A stretch of 64,000 nt of DNA from Bacteroidales bacterium (GCA_004557405.1 SFDZ01000005.1:106572-170571), one strand, 5' to 3'; positions 1 through 9,417 are shown, numbered from the stretch's first letter. Translations and numbers: made by a program. The notes: generated from the letters alone by a model not told the origin.

Positions 1-1771
1 CGCCGGAAGCGCGGTCGTAAAACAGTTTCATCAACCTGCGATAGGCCGTGGCATCAGGCGTTCCCGACGAAAATTCGTTGTAAACCTGATTGACATCGAC
101 CACCTGCACGTTGAGGTTCTGAAAGGTGCGATGTGCCTCGGCCAAGCGCTCGGCTTCGGCTAAAAATTCGGTTGGCGCTATGATAATCATATCGCTTTGC
201 GGTAGCGCATGCAGATTTTGATTGGCGATAGAACCGATAATCGTTGGCGATAGAAATGTGTCGCTTGTCGGGTCGATGGCGACATATTCTTTGAGTGTGC
301 TGACGCTATCGACGAATGTTGCAACTCCGTTTGCGTACGACACTGCTATTCGCTTGATATCGAGCGGATTGCTGATGTCCCATACTTGGGTGGTGGCGGT
401 TGTACCGTCTATCGAAAAACGTTGTGCCGTGGCGGTGTATAGCGAGTCGATGTTGCGAAAGAATAACGGTTCGTTGTTTGTGGGTCGCAGGCGCCGACGA
501 ACGTTTATTTCGAAAAAATTGAGCCAAGCCATGCCTGATTTGTCTTCGAAGTTAAGCGTTACTTGCAAAGCGTTGCCGGCTGTGGGCGTAAATTTGATGT
601 CGGGCAGGGTGGAGGCCGTCTTGGCATATTCGTAAACGGGCGCATTGTAGAGGTCGGGCGTGGCGAGCGCTCCTATCTCCTTGTTGTTGATGGTGATGCC
701 GATGCGCGAACTGACTTGCGATTTGACGGCTACGTCCATCCGGAACGAGGCTTCTTCGGCAACGATGTTCGGTAGCGCCAACGAGAACGTATATTTAGAT
801 TTGTTGCTGCTGAATTGCTCGCCGTAAAATTCGCGACCGGAACCAATCAGATTGACTAAATCTTGTTCGTGTACAATGTGGTCGATGAACGTGGTGATTG
901 TTCCCGATGGTTCGGCGGCAAGAGCGTCGGACGGCGTGATGCGTTTGCCTGTGCCTGCATCCGAGGTTACAAAATAATAGCCGTAGTCGGAATAGTAGTT
1001 TTGTGTGTGGCGAAAATGCAGATAGGCCGGATAATAAGTCCACGAAGTCGGACCTTGTGCATAGAACAAAATGTAGTCGCCTGCGCCGAATACATTGTCG
1101 GCACCGCGATGTTCGTAGATGGCTGTTTCCGGCAAATCGTCGTTGTAGGGCTTCGAAAAATCTTCGGCCAGCAAAGCGCCTCCGTAACCAAATATGCGCA
1201 CATTTTTCGGGTCGATGCCCATTTTGACCAACTCTTCGTAAGTGAGTTTGTAAATGCCGCTCCGACTGACGGCAAGTTTGACGAATTTGCCGCGTCGTAG
1301 CACCGAATTTGCTGCATACGTCAGATTGGTTGCCGGCATGGCGACTGTCGGTTGTGGCATATCTTGCTGTATGTCAAACGATTGCAGTTTCTGTACCTCG
1401 CCATTCACTCTGACAAAAGGGAATATTTCTATTTTGTACGTTGTGTGTTTGCGCTCGGTTTGCCGGAAACACAAGAATGATATGGTGTCCGAAATCAGTG
1501 CGGCATTGGCACCCACGATGGCGCGTTCGTCGTCGGTGAGGGCTGTGTATGCGATGTTTTCGAGGTGCGGCGTGCCGGCGTGCGGCAGTGTTGCTATGTA
1601 CGACGGCAACTGTCCGTGGCGCATGTAGATGCCTTGCTCCAACCCGATGGCCGGCATGGTAACGCTGTCGGCTACGAGGGTTTTCACGGGCAACCAATGC
1701 AGTTGCACCGGCCGCGCAGTCAACGGTAGCAGGCTCAAACACAAACTCGCAATGCAGATAAGTCGTTTCAT
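1..1771 (-). CDS. porU: Type IX secretion system sortase PorU, N-terminal part (runs off left edge)
   Basis: About 590 residues are visible and the gene continues past the left edge. Known role of the family: PorU is a cell-surface gingipain-like (C25) peptidase that removes the C-terminal sorting domain of type IX cargo and attaches the cargo to lipopolysaccharide. Seen here: signal peptide MKRLICIASLCLSLLPLTA, then long beta-rich stretches typical of PorU, including VRIFGYGGALLAEDF and DNVFGAGDYILFYAQG, and the start of the C25 domain (SDMIIIAPTEFLAEAERLA). The catalytic Cys/His lie beyond the edge. An in-frame ATG exists at 1789, but the promoter -7 box at 1800-1807 would put transcription start almost on it, so 1771 is preferred. 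A probable cargo is encoded at 9418-10406. Confidence 0.85.
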   Translation of the reverse strand, partial: MKRLICIASLCLSLLPLTARPVQLHWLPVKTLVADSVTMPAIGLEQGIYMRHGQLPSYIATLPHAGTPHLENIAYTALTDDERAIVGANAALISDTISFLCFRQTERKHTTYKIEIFPFVRVNGEVQKLQSFDIQQDMPQPTVAMPATNLTYAANSVLRRGKFVKLAVSRSGIYKLTYEELVKMGIDPKNVRIFGYGGALLAEDFSKPYNDDLPETAIYEHRGADNVFGAGDYILFYAQGPTSWTYYPAYLHFRHTQNYYSDYGYYFVTSDAGTGKRITPSDALAAEPSGTITTFIDHIVHEQDLVNLIGSGREFYGEQFSSNKSKYTFSLALPNIVAEEASFRMDVAVKSQVSSRIGITINNKEIGALATPDLYNAPVYEYAKTASTLPDIKFTPTAGNALQVTLNFEDKSGMAWLNFFEINVRRRLRPTNNEPLFFRNIDSLYTATAQRFSIDGTTATTQVWDISNPLDIKRIAVSYANGVATFVDSVSTLKEYVAIDPTSDTFLSPTIIGSIANQNLHALPQSDMIIIAPTEFLAEAERLAEAHRTFQNLNVQVVDVNQVYNEFSSGTPDATAYRRLMKLFYDRASG

Positions 1772-1799
1772 GTGAAGAAATGATTGCATATCAAAATTG

Positions 1800-1807
1800 C
1801 AAAGGTA
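1800..1807 (-). promoter_or_regulatory. Promoter -7 box for porU
   Basis: On the minus strand this reads TACCTTTG, matching the Bacteroidota -7 consensus TAnnTTTG, 28 bases before the chosen start codon. No convincing -33 TTG is seen at the expected spacing. Confidence 0.45.
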
Positions 1808-1872
1808 GTGATTTTTTTTGAATTTCGGACGTCTTGACCGCAAAAAATCGACAGAAAGCGTTTCCGGTACGA

Positions 1873-2484
1873 TTATTTTATTTGACAATCAAGCAGTTTG
1901 GCGCCTTCGATAAAACCTTCGAGGTGGTCGCCTATCTCTACGCGCCCGACTCCGGCCGGTGTGCCTGTGTAGATGAGGTCGCCCATTTTCAGAAAGAAAA
2001 AGCGACTGATGTGCGCAATGATTTTGTTGATGCCGAAAATCATGTTTTGTGTGTTGCAGTGTTGCACGATTTGGCCGTTTTTGGTTAGCGAAAAGTCGAT
2101 GGCGGTCGGGTTATCGAGTTGTGACAGCGGCACAAAACTGCTGATGGCGGCCGATCCGTCGAACGCTTTTGATATTTCCCAAGGCTCGCCTTGTGCGCGC
2201 AGGCGGCGTTGCAGGTCGCGTGCCGTAAAATCGATGCCGAAAGCAATCGCGTCGTAGTAACGTGCGGCAAATCTCTCGTCGATGTTTTTGCCCAAGCGGT
2301 TGATGCGTACCACGATTTCGGCTTCGTATTCAATCTCGTTTGCGAAGTGCGGAATGTAGAACGGACGATTTTCGCGTAGCAAGGCGGTGTCGGGTTTCAT
2401 AAAAATCGTTGGTTCGCAGGGCGTTACGCTTTGCATTTCGGTGTTGTGTGTGGCGTAGTTCCAACCAATACAAAATATCTTCAT
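1873..2484 (-). CDS. Fumarylacetoacetate hydrolase family protein
   Basis: 203 residues, the usual length of the short FAH-type hydrolases/decarboxylases (YcgM/FAHD1 group) that act on 2-oxo or acylpyruvate substrates with a divalent metal. Seen: the family's N-terminal KIFCIGWNYATH, the acidic metal-binding stretch EIEYEAEIVVRI, the signature FGIDFTARDLQ, and DLIYTGTPAGVG near the C-terminus. The start lies 3 bases after the folC stop, so the two are almost surely co-transcribed, folC first. The exact substrate cannot be told from sequence; acylpyruvase or oxaloacetate decarboxylase activity is possible. Confidence 0.85.
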   Translation of the reverse strand: MKIFCIGWNYATHNTEMQSVTPCEPTIFMKPDTALLRENRPFYIPHFANEIEYEAEIVVRINRLGKNIDERFAARYYDAIAFGIDFTARDLQRRLRAQGEPWEISKAFDGSAAISSFVPLSQLDNPTAIDFSLTKNGQIVQHCNTQNMIFGINKIIAHISRFFFLKMGDLIYTGTPAGVGRVEIGDHLEGFIEGAKLLDCQIK

Positions 2485-2487
2485 GTT

Positions 2488-3708
2488 TCAAATAATTTCG
2501 GCTATTACATAGTTGCTGCCGCCGACAAATATCAGGTCGTCGGGTGTGGCAGCGTTGCGGGCGGCGTCGAGTGCCGAGCGCGTGTCGGAATAGGCACTGC
2601 CGCACAGTCCGTATGACAGGGCTTGTTGCTGCAGCAGTGTGGCGTCGAGTGCGCGCGGTATGTGTGCTTGTGTAAAATAGTAGGTGGCTTCGCGGGGCAG
2701 CATTTGCAGCACGGCGTCGATGTTTTTGTCCTTCACCATGCCGAATACGATGTGCAGATGTTCGTATTTTTGCTGACGCAGTTGTTCCACAACATAACGT
2801 ATGCCGCCGGCGTTGTGTCCGGTGTCGCATATTATTGTCGGATTTTCGGAGAGTGTTTGCCAACGTCCTTGCAGATGTGTGCGTTCTACCACTTGCAGCA
2901 GCCCGTCGGTGATGGCTTGTGGCGCAATGTCGAATCCGCACTGCTGCAACTGTTCTATGGCGGCCAACACCGTTTTCAGATTTTTTGCTTGGTAGTAGCC
3001 GTGCAATGCGCAAGGCGGCAGGGTAGTGCGTGGCAGTTGGTCCGCAAAAATAATTGGTGCGTGGGCGTTTGCTGCTTGTGCGACGAATATAGGCGCAGTT
3101 TCGGCTTGCGTTTCGCCCACAACTACCGGCACGCGCTGTTTGATGATGCCGGCTTTTTCGGCGGCTATCTTTTCGATGGTGTCGCCCAAGATGTCGGTAT
3201 GGTCGAGGCTGATGTTGGTGATAATCGACAGCGCCGGCGTGATGATGTTGGTGCAATCCAGCCGCCCGCCAAGGCCAACCTCGATGACGGCTACATCGAC
3301 TTGCTGTTCGGCGAAATAGAGGAACGCGAGGGCGGTGGTTATCTCGAAAAACGAAGGCTGCAGTGTGTCGATAAGTGAACGATGATCGGCCACGAAGGCG
3401 GCAACACGTTCGTACGGAATGGTCGCGCCATCGACACGGATGCGCTCGCAAAAATCGCGCAAATGCGGCGATGTGTACAACCCGACTCTGTAGCCGGCAC
3501 ATTGCAACACCGATGCCAACAAGTGCGATGTGGAACCTTTGCCGTTGGTGCCGGCAATGTGTATGGTGCGGTACGACCGATGCGGATGCCCAAAGTGCGC
3601 ATCGAGGGCTAATGTGGTGTCCAAGCCGCTTTTGTAGGCTTGCCGACCGTGTGCCTGAAACATGGGCGCATGGGCGTACAAATAGTCGATGGCTTCGGTG
3701 TAGGTCAT
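2488..3708 (-). CDS. folC: Bifunctional folylpolyglutamate synthase / dihydrofolate synthase
   Basis: Cytoplasmic ATP-dependent ligase that adds glutamate to dihydropteroate or folates. The P-loop GTNGKGST follows the family's N-terminal motif (MTYTEAIDYLYAHAPMF), and ISLDHTDILGDT and ICDTGHNAGGI match conserved Mur-ligase/FolC positions. With the ATG at 3708 the protein is 406 residues, normal for FolC. An in-frame codon at 3765 would add 19 residues with no homology, and it lies upstream of the -7 box at 3739-3746, so 3708 is preferred. First gene of a two-gene unit with the FAH-family gene. Confidence 0.93.
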   Translation of the reverse strand: MTYTEAIDYLYAHAPMFQAHGRQAYKSGLDTTLALDAHFGHPHRSYRTIHIAGTNGKGSTSHLLASVLQCAGYRVGLYTSPHLRDFCERIRVDGATIPYERVAAFVADHRSLIDTLQPSFFEITTALAFLYFAEQQVDVAVIEVGLGGRLDCTNIITPALSIITNISLDHTDILGDTIEKIAAEKAGIIKQRVPVVVGETQAETAPIFVAQAANAHAPIIFADQLPRTTLPPCALHGYYQAKNLKTVLAAIEQLQQCGFDIAPQAITDGLLQVVERTHLQGRWQTLSENPTIICDTGHNAGGIRYVVEQLRQQKYEHLHIVFGMVKDKNIDAVLQMLPREATYYFTQAHIPRALDATLLQQQALSYGLCGSAYSDTRSALDAARNAATPDDLIFVGGSNYVIAEII

Positions 3709-3738
3709 GGTTGCTGATTTGTTTTTCAATCCGACCTG

Positions 3739-3746
3739 CAAAGATA
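3739..3746 (-). promoter_or_regulatory. Promoter -7 box for folC
   Basis: Minus strand TATCTTTG matches TAnnTTTG, 31 bases upstream of the chosen folC start. It decides against the longer reading frame starting at 3765. Confidence 0.5.
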
Positions 3747-3902
3747 TAAAAAAAACAGACTGCATGTATTATTTTTTGCGTTTGTAAATCGGAAACTTAA
3801 AAATGTATAAACCGATGTTTTTTTATGACCGAAAATTTGTTGATGCTAAAAAAAAATGCGAACTTTGGCTTGTAAAAAACACAAACCTTAATCCGAAAAG
3901 CC

Positions 3903-5222
3903 ATGAAAAAGAATTTTGTTTTGGACACCAATGTCCTATTGCACGATTTCAAATGCCTCGATCATTTTCAGGAAAATGATGTGTATATCCCGATGGTGGT
4001 GCTGGAGGAACTCGACCATTTCAAAAAAGGGAACGACCAAATAAACTATAATGCGCGGCAGTTTGCACGCGAACTCGACGAGGTGGCCGACGATATGCTC
4101 TCGACCGAAGGCGCAAGTCTGGGCGATGGCCGCGGACGATTGTTTGTGCTCACACACAATAGTTTTCCGCAGGAACTTGCCGACGCCTTTATCGAACGGA
4201 CACCCGACCACTACATCATCGGCGCCACCGTAGAACTCGCCAAAGCGCATCCCGACACCAAAACTATATTGGTGAGCAAGGACATAAACGTGCGCATCAA
4301 AGCACGGGCGTTGGGCGTGTTGGCCGAAGACTATATCACCGACAAGGTTACAAACATCGATGTGTTCGACAGCGAACAACCTGTGTTCGACGACGTGGCA
4401 CCCGAATTGATAGACCAAATCTATGCGTCGAATGCCGGCGTCGATATTGACGAATTTGCTTTCAAATCGGATGTGGAACCGAACGAATGTTTTGTGCTGA
4501 AAAGCAATCGCGCTTCGGCGCTGGCACGCTACAATCCGTTCGATGGCGTGGTCAATCGGGTCGAAAAAACGCGCGCTTTCGGCATCGAACCGCGCAACGC
4601 AGAACAAACTTTTGCGCTGGATGTGCTGCTCGACGACCGCATCAAACTCGTGGCGGTTACCGGACGCGCCGGCACAGGCAAAACACTGCTGGCATTGGCG
4701 GCTGCGTTGCAGCAGAACGAAAACTACAAACAGGTTTTGTTGGCGCGCCCCATCGTGGCTATGTCGAACAAAGACTTGGGCGCACTGCCCGGCGATGCGC
4801 AAGAGAAAGTGGCGCCTTATATGCAGCCGTTGTTCGACAATCTGAATGTGATAAAAAGCGTGTTCTCGTATCAAGGCAAAGAGGTGCGCCAACTCGAGGA
4901 GATGCAGAAAAACAACCAACTTGTCATCGAGGCGCTGGCGTTTATTCGCGGACGCAGCCTCAGCGACACCTATTTTATTGTGGACGAGGCGCAAAATCTG
5001 ACGCCGCACGAAATTAAAACCATCATCACGCGCGCCGGCGAAAATACGAAAATCGTCTTCACGGGCGATGTCCATCAAATCGATTCGCCCTATTTGGATA
5101 TGCAGTCGAATGGCTTGGTGTATATGATCGACCGTATGAAAGGACAGGACATCTTCGCACATGTCAACCTGATAAAAGGCGAACGCAGCGAATTGTCGGA
5201 AATTGCCAGCCAACTATTGTAA
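3903..5222 (+). CDS. PIN domain plus PhoH-like ATPase
   Basis: 439 residues with two domains. Residues 1 to about 140 form a PIN nuclease domain (FVLDTNVLLHD, VVLEELDHFK, and a later acidic cluster). Residues about 230 to 439 form a PhoH ATPase with Walker A GRAGTGKT and Walker B YFIVDEAQNL. PIN-PhoH proteins are RNA helicase/RNase enzymes in characterised cases (mycobacterial PhoH2), so an RNA-processing role is likely. The next gene, an S4 RNA-binding protein, starts 6 bases after the stop, which suggests one transcript and a shared RNA-related function. Confidence 0.92.
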   Translation: MKKNFVLDTNVLLHDFKCLDHFQENDVYIPMVVLEELDHFKKGNDQINYNARQFARELDEVADDMLSTEGASLGDGRGRLFVLTHNSFPQELADAFIERTPDHYIIGATVELAKAHPDTKTILVSKDINVRIKARALGVLAEDYITDKVTNIDVFDSEQPVFDDVAPELIDQIYASNAGVDIDEFAFKSDVEPNECFVLKSNRASALARYNPFDGVVNRVEKTRAFGIEPRNAEQTFALDVLLDDRIKLVAVTGRAGTGKTLLALAAALQQNENYKQVLLARPIVAMSNKDLGALPGDAQEKVAPYMQPLFDNLNVIKSVFSYQGKEVRQLEEMQKNNQLVIEALAFIRGRSLSDTYFIVDEAQNLTPHEIKTIITRAGENTKIVFTGDVHQIDSPYLDMQSNGLVYMIDRMKGQDIFAHVNLIKGERSELSEIASQLL

Positions 5223-5228
5223 CCGGCG

Positions 5229-5636
5229 ATGGAATGTCGTGTCGATAAATGGTTGTGGGCGGTGCGTGTGTTCAAAACACGCAGTTTGGCGGCCGATGCG
5301 TGCAAAAAAGGACGCGTGCTGATGCAGGGCGTGGCTGTAAAACCGTCGCGTGAGTTGAAGGTGGGCGATGTGCTGCAGGTGCGGCGCAATCCGATAATCT
5401 ACACATTCAAAGTGGTGGCGCTGACTCAAAATCGTGTCGGTGCTAAACTTGTGCCGCAATTCATGGCGAATGTTACTGCCCCCGACCAACTCGAACTGCT
5501 CGAAGTGTTGAAACTCGACCAGAGCAATCGGCGCGCCAAAGGTTTGGGACGCCCGACCAAAAAAGAGCGCCGCGATTTGGATGATTTTTTTGATGATGCG
5601 ACCTGTTATTTCGACGATGAAGACGAATGGGACTGA
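5229..5636 (+). CDS. hslR: S4-domain RNA-binding protein (Hsp15-like)
   Basis: 135 residues. The S4 domain fills residues 3-60 (RVDKWLWAVRVFKTRSLA, CKKGRVLMQGVAVKPSRELKVGD), followed by a charged, acidic tail (ERRDLDDFFDD). In Escherichia coli, Hsp15 binds stalled 50S subunits carrying nascent chains; the same ribosome-rescue role is plausible here. It follows the PhoH gene at 6 bases and converges on prfA with only 16 bases between the stop codons. Confidence 0.88.
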   Translation: MECRVDKWLWAVRVFKTRSLAADACKKGRVLMQGVAVKPSRELKVGDVLQVRRNPIIYTFKVVALTQNRVGAKLVPQFMANVTAPDQLELLEVLKLDQSNRRAKGLGRPTKKERRDLDDFFDDATCYFDDEDEWD

Positions 5637-5652
5637 ATGGCGTGCGCGGCCG

Positions 5653-6759
5653 TTATAAATTGCTTTCCTTCAGTCGCTCTGCGTTTTCGGCCACTATCAA
5701 ATGGTCGATGCAATCTTGAATATCGCCATCCATAAATGCGGCCAAATTGTAAATGGTGTAATTGATGCGATGGTCGGTAATACGACCTTGCGGATAGTTG
5801 TAGGTGCGAATTTTTGCCGAGCGGTCGCCGGTCGAAACCATTGTTTTGCGTCGTGCGGCTATGTCGTCGATGTATTTTTGGTGTTCCATGTCGTAGATTT
5901 TGGTGCGCAGCCGTGCCAACGCGCGTTCTTTGTTCTTGGGTTGGTCGCGCGTTTCGGTACATTCTATCAAAATCTCTTCCACGTTGCCGGTGTTGGGGTT
6001 TTTCCAATTGTAACGCAGGCGCACGCCGCTTTCTACCTTGTTGACGTTTTGCCCGCCGGCGCCGCTCGAGCGGAACGTGTCCCATTTTATGTCGCCTTCG
6101 TTGATGACGACGTCGAATTCTTGCGCTTCGGGCAGCACAGCCACCGATGCGGCCGAGGTGTGTACGCGTCCCTGTGTTTCGGTTACCGGCACGCGCTGAA
6201 CGCGATGGACGCCGCTTTCGTATTTCAGCGTGCCGTAAACGCCGTCGCCGTTGACGGCGAAAATAATCTCTTTGAACCCGCCCGATGCGCCTTCGCTGTA
6301 ACTCGATATGTTGATTTTCCAACCTTTGGTTTCGCAGTATTTTGTGTACATGCGGAAAAGGTCGCCGGCAAAAATGGCTGCTTCGTCGCCGCCGGTACCG
6401 CCGCGTATTTCGACGATGCAGTTTTTGCTGTCTTCGGGGTCGGCCGGCACCAATAGCAGTTTTATCTCTTCTTCCATCGATGGAATGCGTGGCTCTATGT
6501 CGTCGATTTCGGCTTTGGCCATGTCGCGCAATTCGGGGTCGTTCTCGTGGTCGAGTATGTTTTTGGCTTCGTCTAAATTGTCGAGCAGACGCTTGTAGTC
6601 GTTGCGCTTGGCAACTATTTTCTCCAAGTCGCTGTATTCTTTGTTCAGTTTGACGAATCGTTTCATGTCGGCGATGACTGCCGGGTCGGTTATCAGTGTC
6701 GAAACTTCGTCGAAACGTGCCAACAGTCCGTCGAGTCGGGTCAGTAGATTATTGTTCAT
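5653..6759 (-). CDS. prfA: Peptide chain release factor 1
   Basis: 368 residues, normal for RF1. It ends translation at UAA and UAG. Seen: the GGQ hydrolysis motif (SSGAGGQNVNKVES) and the stop-codon reading tripeptide PVT (HRVQRVPVTETQGR), which marks RF1 rather than RF2 (SPF). The C-terminal region DHRINYTIYNL is also typical. A well-spaced promoter lies upstream at 6797-6827. Confidence 0.97.
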   Translation of the reverse strand: MNNNLLTRLDGLLARFDEVSTLITDPAVIADMKRFVKLNKEYSDLEKIVAKRNDYKRLLDNLDEAKNILDHENDPELRDMAKAEIDDIEPRIPSMEEEIKLLLVPADPEDSKNCIVEIRGGTGGDEAAIFAGDLFRMYTKYCETKGWKINISSYSEGASGGFKEIIFAVNGDGVYGTLKYESGVHRVQRVPVTETQGRVHTSAASVAVLPEAQEFDVVINEGDIKWDTFRSSGAGGQNVNKVESGVRLRYNWKNPNTGNVEEILIECTETRDQPKNKERALARLRTKIYDMEHQKYIDDIAARRKTMVSTGDRSAKIRTYNYPQGRITDHRINYTIYNLAAFMDGDIQDCIDHLIVAENAERLKESNL

Positions 6760-6796
6760 GGTTATTCTGTTGTTCAGATGATGAAAAAACGCGTTG

Positions 6797-6827
6797 CAAA
6801 ATTACGCATTTTGTGTCATATAACCAA
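6797..6827 (-). promoter_or_regulatory. Promoter of prfA
   Basis: On the minus strand a -7 box TAATTTTG (6797-6804) is preceded by TTG (6825-6827) with a 20-base spacer, the standard Bacteroidota sigma-ABfr arrangement. The ATG of prfA is 38 bases downstream. Confidence 0.6.
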
Positions 6828-6834
6828 GCGTGTG

Positions 6835-6874
6835 CCAAAAACCGAAAGGCGACAAGTGTTCCTTGCCGCCTTTC
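6835..6874 (-). terminator. Rho-independent terminator of glnN
   Basis: Hairpin with stem GAAAGGCG/CGCCTTTC plus an inner CAAG/CTTG pair (6844-6874), followed on the minus strand by a run of five T. It lies 34 bases past the glnN stop. Confidence 0.7.
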
Positions 6875-6908
6875 CTGCCTAAACAAACCTAATACTGCAG
6901 AAAAAAAA

Positions 6909-9104
6909 TCAATGTGTGAATAGTAATTCACGGTATTTAGGCAGTGTCCACATTTCGTCGTCCACAATCATTTCGAGTTCGTCGGCGTGGGCGCGTATTT
7001 CGTCCATCAACGGCACGATGTTGTCGTGGTAGGCGATGGCACGCTCGCGCATACTTTCTATGCGGTTGGCGGTGTGTCGGGCGGCTGTCATGTCGTCCAC
7101 TTTTTGCACAATTTCATCGACATGGTTGATGATGCGTTTCACAATCAGAATTTCGTGCGAGGCCAAACGTTGGTATTGCTCGTCGCCGAATGCCACTTTT
7201 TCTTTGACGATGTTGTCGAGCAAAATCGATTGGTAGCGGTTGGCCACCGGCACGATGTGGTTCATTACCAAATCGCCGAGTACGCGCGATTCTATCTGAA
7301 TTTTTTTTGCGTAAGTTTCCCATTTGACCTCGCAGCGCGATTGTAGTTCGGCTTCGGTCAGCACGCTGGTGTTTTTGAAAATGGCCACGCTGTCGGGCGC
7401 CAAATAGCGGTCGAATATCAGCGGAACGCTTGTCTCGCAGTCGAGGCCGCGTTTGCGGGCTTCGTCTTTCCATGCGTCGCTGTAGCCGTTGCCGTCGAAA
7501 CGAATGGCTTTGCAGGCCGATATGTTCTTTTTGATGACGGCAAACAAGGCGCGTTCTTTGGGCTCGCCGGCTTCTATCAGTTTGTCCACATCGCGTTTGA
7601 AGGTGATGAGTTGGTCGGCTACCGCCGCATTCAGAGCCAGCATGGCGCCGCCGCAGTTGGCCGACGAGCCTACGGCACGGAACTCGAACCGATTGCCGGT
7701 GAAGGCAAACGGCGACGTGCGGTTGCGGTCGGTGTTGTCGAGTAGAATTTCCGGAATGTTGGCCACGCCGAGTTTCATCTCTTTTTTGGCGTTGATGACG
7801 ATTCCTTCGTCGGCCGAGGCTTTCTCGAGTTTGTCTAAAACGTCGGTTATCTGCTTGCCGAGAAATACCGAAATGATGGCCGGAGGCGCTTCATTTGCAC
7901 CAAGGCGGTGTGCGTTGGTGGCCGACGAAATCGATGCTTTCAGCAGACCGTTGTGTTTGTGTACGGCCATCAGTATGTTTACCAAAAAGGTGATAAATTG
8001 CAGGTTGGCATACGGGTTTTTGCCGGGTGCCAACAGATTGACGCCGGTGTTGGTGCCCATCGACCAGTTGCAGTGCTTGCCCGAACCGTTGACGCCGGCA
8101 AATGGCTTCTCGTGCAGCAGCACGCGGAAATGGTGTCTGCGCGCTACGCGTTCCATTATCGACATCACGAGCAGGTTGTGGTCACTCGACAGGTTTACCT
8201 CTTCGTACACCGGCGCAAGTTCAAATTGGTTGGGTGCCACTTCGTTGTGGCGCGTTTTGACGGGAACACCGAGTTTCAGCGACTCGATTTCGAGGTCGGT
8301 CATAAATTTCAGTACGCGCTCGGGTATCGCACCGAAATAGTGGTCTTCCAACTGCTGATTTTTTGCACTATCGTGTCCCATCAGCGTGCGACCGGTCAGA
8401 ACCAAGTCGGGGCGCGCTTGGTACAGAGCCTCGTCCACAAGAAAATATTCTTGCTCCCAACCCAGAAATACATTTACTTTCGATACGTTGCGGTCGAACA
8501 GACGGCACACTTCGACGGCGGCTTTGCTCAATGCCGATACCGAACGAATGAGCGGTGTCTTGTAGTCGAGGGCTTCGCCGGTATAGGCTACGAAAATGGT
8601 CGGTATGCACAGCGTGTCGCCCACGATGAATGCCGGCGACGACGGATCCCAAGCCGAATAGCCGCGCGCTTCGAACGTGTTGCGGATGCCGCCGTTCGGA
8701 AAACTCGATGCGTCGGGTTCTTGCTGATAAAGCACATTGCCCGAAAACTCTTCCAACACGCGTCCGTCGGGTGTCTTGTCGATGAATGCGTCGTGTTTTT
8801 CGGCGGTGCCGCCCGTCAGTGGCTGAAACCAATGCGTGAAGTGCGTGGCTCCGCGTTCGGTCGCCCATTTTTTCATGCCGATGGCCACCGAGTTGGCTAT
8901 GTCGCGACTAAGTGGTTTGCCGTTGTCGATGGCGTCGAACAACTGATTGAGAATGTTGTCGGCAATGTATTCCTGCATACGCTCGCGTGTGAAGACGTTT
9001 TGTGCGAAAAATGTTGCCGGACGCTCTTCGGGTACGGCGATGTGAATGTTCTCCGGACGATGTCCGTTGGCGGCTTGTAATGCCGCAAATCGTAAGGTAC
9101 TCAT
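6909..9104 (-). CDS. glnN: Glutamine synthetase type III
   Basis: 731 residues, the length of the GSIII class found in Bacteroidota and some cyanobacteria, far longer than GSI or GSII. It makes glutamine from glutamate, ammonia and ATP. Conserved blocks include ERGATHFTHWFQPLTGGTAEKHD, FGAIPERVLKFM, NEVAPNQFELAPVYE, HEKPFAGVNGSGKHCNWSMG and NRTSPFAFTGNRFEFRAVGSS, covering the ammonium and glutamate/ATP sites. The start follows a clear promoter (9182-9212). The leader between promoter and ATG contains two short inverted repeats. Confidence 0.96.
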   Translation of the reverse strand: MSTLRFAALQAANGHRPENIHIAVPEERPATFFAQNVFTRERMQEYIADNILNQLFDAIDNGKPLSRDIANSVAIGMKKWATERGATHFTHWFQPLTGGTAEKHDAFIDKTPDGRVLEEFSGNVLYQQEPDASSFPNGGIRNTFEARGYSAWDPSSPAFIVGDTLCIPTIFVAYTGEALDYKTPLIRSVSALSKAAVEVCRLFDRNVSKVNVFLGWEQEYFLVDEALYQARPDLVLTGRTLMGHDSAKNQQLEDHYFGAIPERVLKFMTDLEIESLKLGVPVKTRHNEVAPNQFELAPVYEEVNLSSDHNLLVMSIMERVARRHHFRVLLHEKPFAGVNGSGKHCNWSMGTNTGVNLLAPGKNPYANLQFITFLVNILMAVHKHNGLLKASISSATNAHRLGANEAPPAIISVFLGKQITDVLDKLEKASADEGIVINAKKEMKLGVANIPEILLDNTDRNRTSPFAFTGNRFEFRAVGSSANCGGAMLALNAAVADQLITFKRDVDKLIEAGEPKERALFAVIKKNISACKAIRFDGNGYSDAWKDEARKRGLDCETSVPLIFDRYLAPDSVAIFKNTSVLTEAELQSRCEVKWETYAKKIQIESRVLGDLVMNHIVPVANRYQSILLDNIVKEKVAFGDEQYQRLASHEILIVKRIINHVDEIVQKVDDMTAARHTANRIESMRERAIAYHDNIVPLMDEIRAHADELEMIVDDEMWTLPKYRELLFTH

Positions 9105-9126
9105 AACTGTTTGATTTTTTTATTAG

Positions 9127-9171
9127 GCGGAAAATTCCGCTTGTTTTTGATTTTAATCGCGATAAATATCG
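9127..9171 (-). promoter_or_regulatory. Two inverted repeats in the glnN leader
   Basis: GCGGAA-AA-TTCCGC at 9127-9140 and CGATA-AA-TATCG at 9160-9171 both sit just downstream of the glnN -7 box, inside the predicted 5' leader. They could be operator sites for a dimeric nitrogen regulator or small RNA hairpins. No regulator is recognised in the window. Confidence 0.4.
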
Positions 9172-9181
9172 TTTTATGGTG

Positions 9182-9212
9182 CAAAATTACGACTAATTTT
9201 TGAATTAACCAA
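9182..9212 (-). promoter_or_regulatory. Promoter of glnN
   Basis: Minus-strand -7 box TAATTTTG (9182-9189) and TTG (9210-9212) separated by 20 bases. It lies 78 bases upstream of the glnN ATG and is the main content of the 9105-9417 intergenic stretch together with the divergent promoter at 9349-9379. Confidence 0.6.
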
Positions 9213-9348
9213 CAAAAAACGGAAAAATTTGCGTCAAATGCTAATTTGTTTGTTTTTTTTTGATGCTATATAATAAATAGGGTGTGCGTGTCGGTGTATG
9301 TGTTGCTCTACGAGTATTTACGTACGAAAAAATACGTAATTTCCCGTA

Positions 9349-9379
9349 TTGTTTTGTGATGATTTTTGTTGTATCTTTG
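9349..9379 (+). promoter_or_regulatory. Promoter of the broken BspA-like gene
   Basis: TTG (9349-9351), 20-base spacer, then TATCTTTG (9372-9379). The ATG at 9418 follows 38 bases later. An intact promoter in front of a frameshifted gene suggests the break is recent or switchable. Confidence 0.6.
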
Positions 9380-9417
9380 CAGCGATATCAAACAAAAAAA
9401 ATGTAAACAATTAAACT

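Noticed and set aside
3936..5213. 425-codon minus-strand frame opposite the PhoH gene
   Set aside because: Shadow of the PIN-PhoH gene; His/Gln/Arg-rich translation with no motif.
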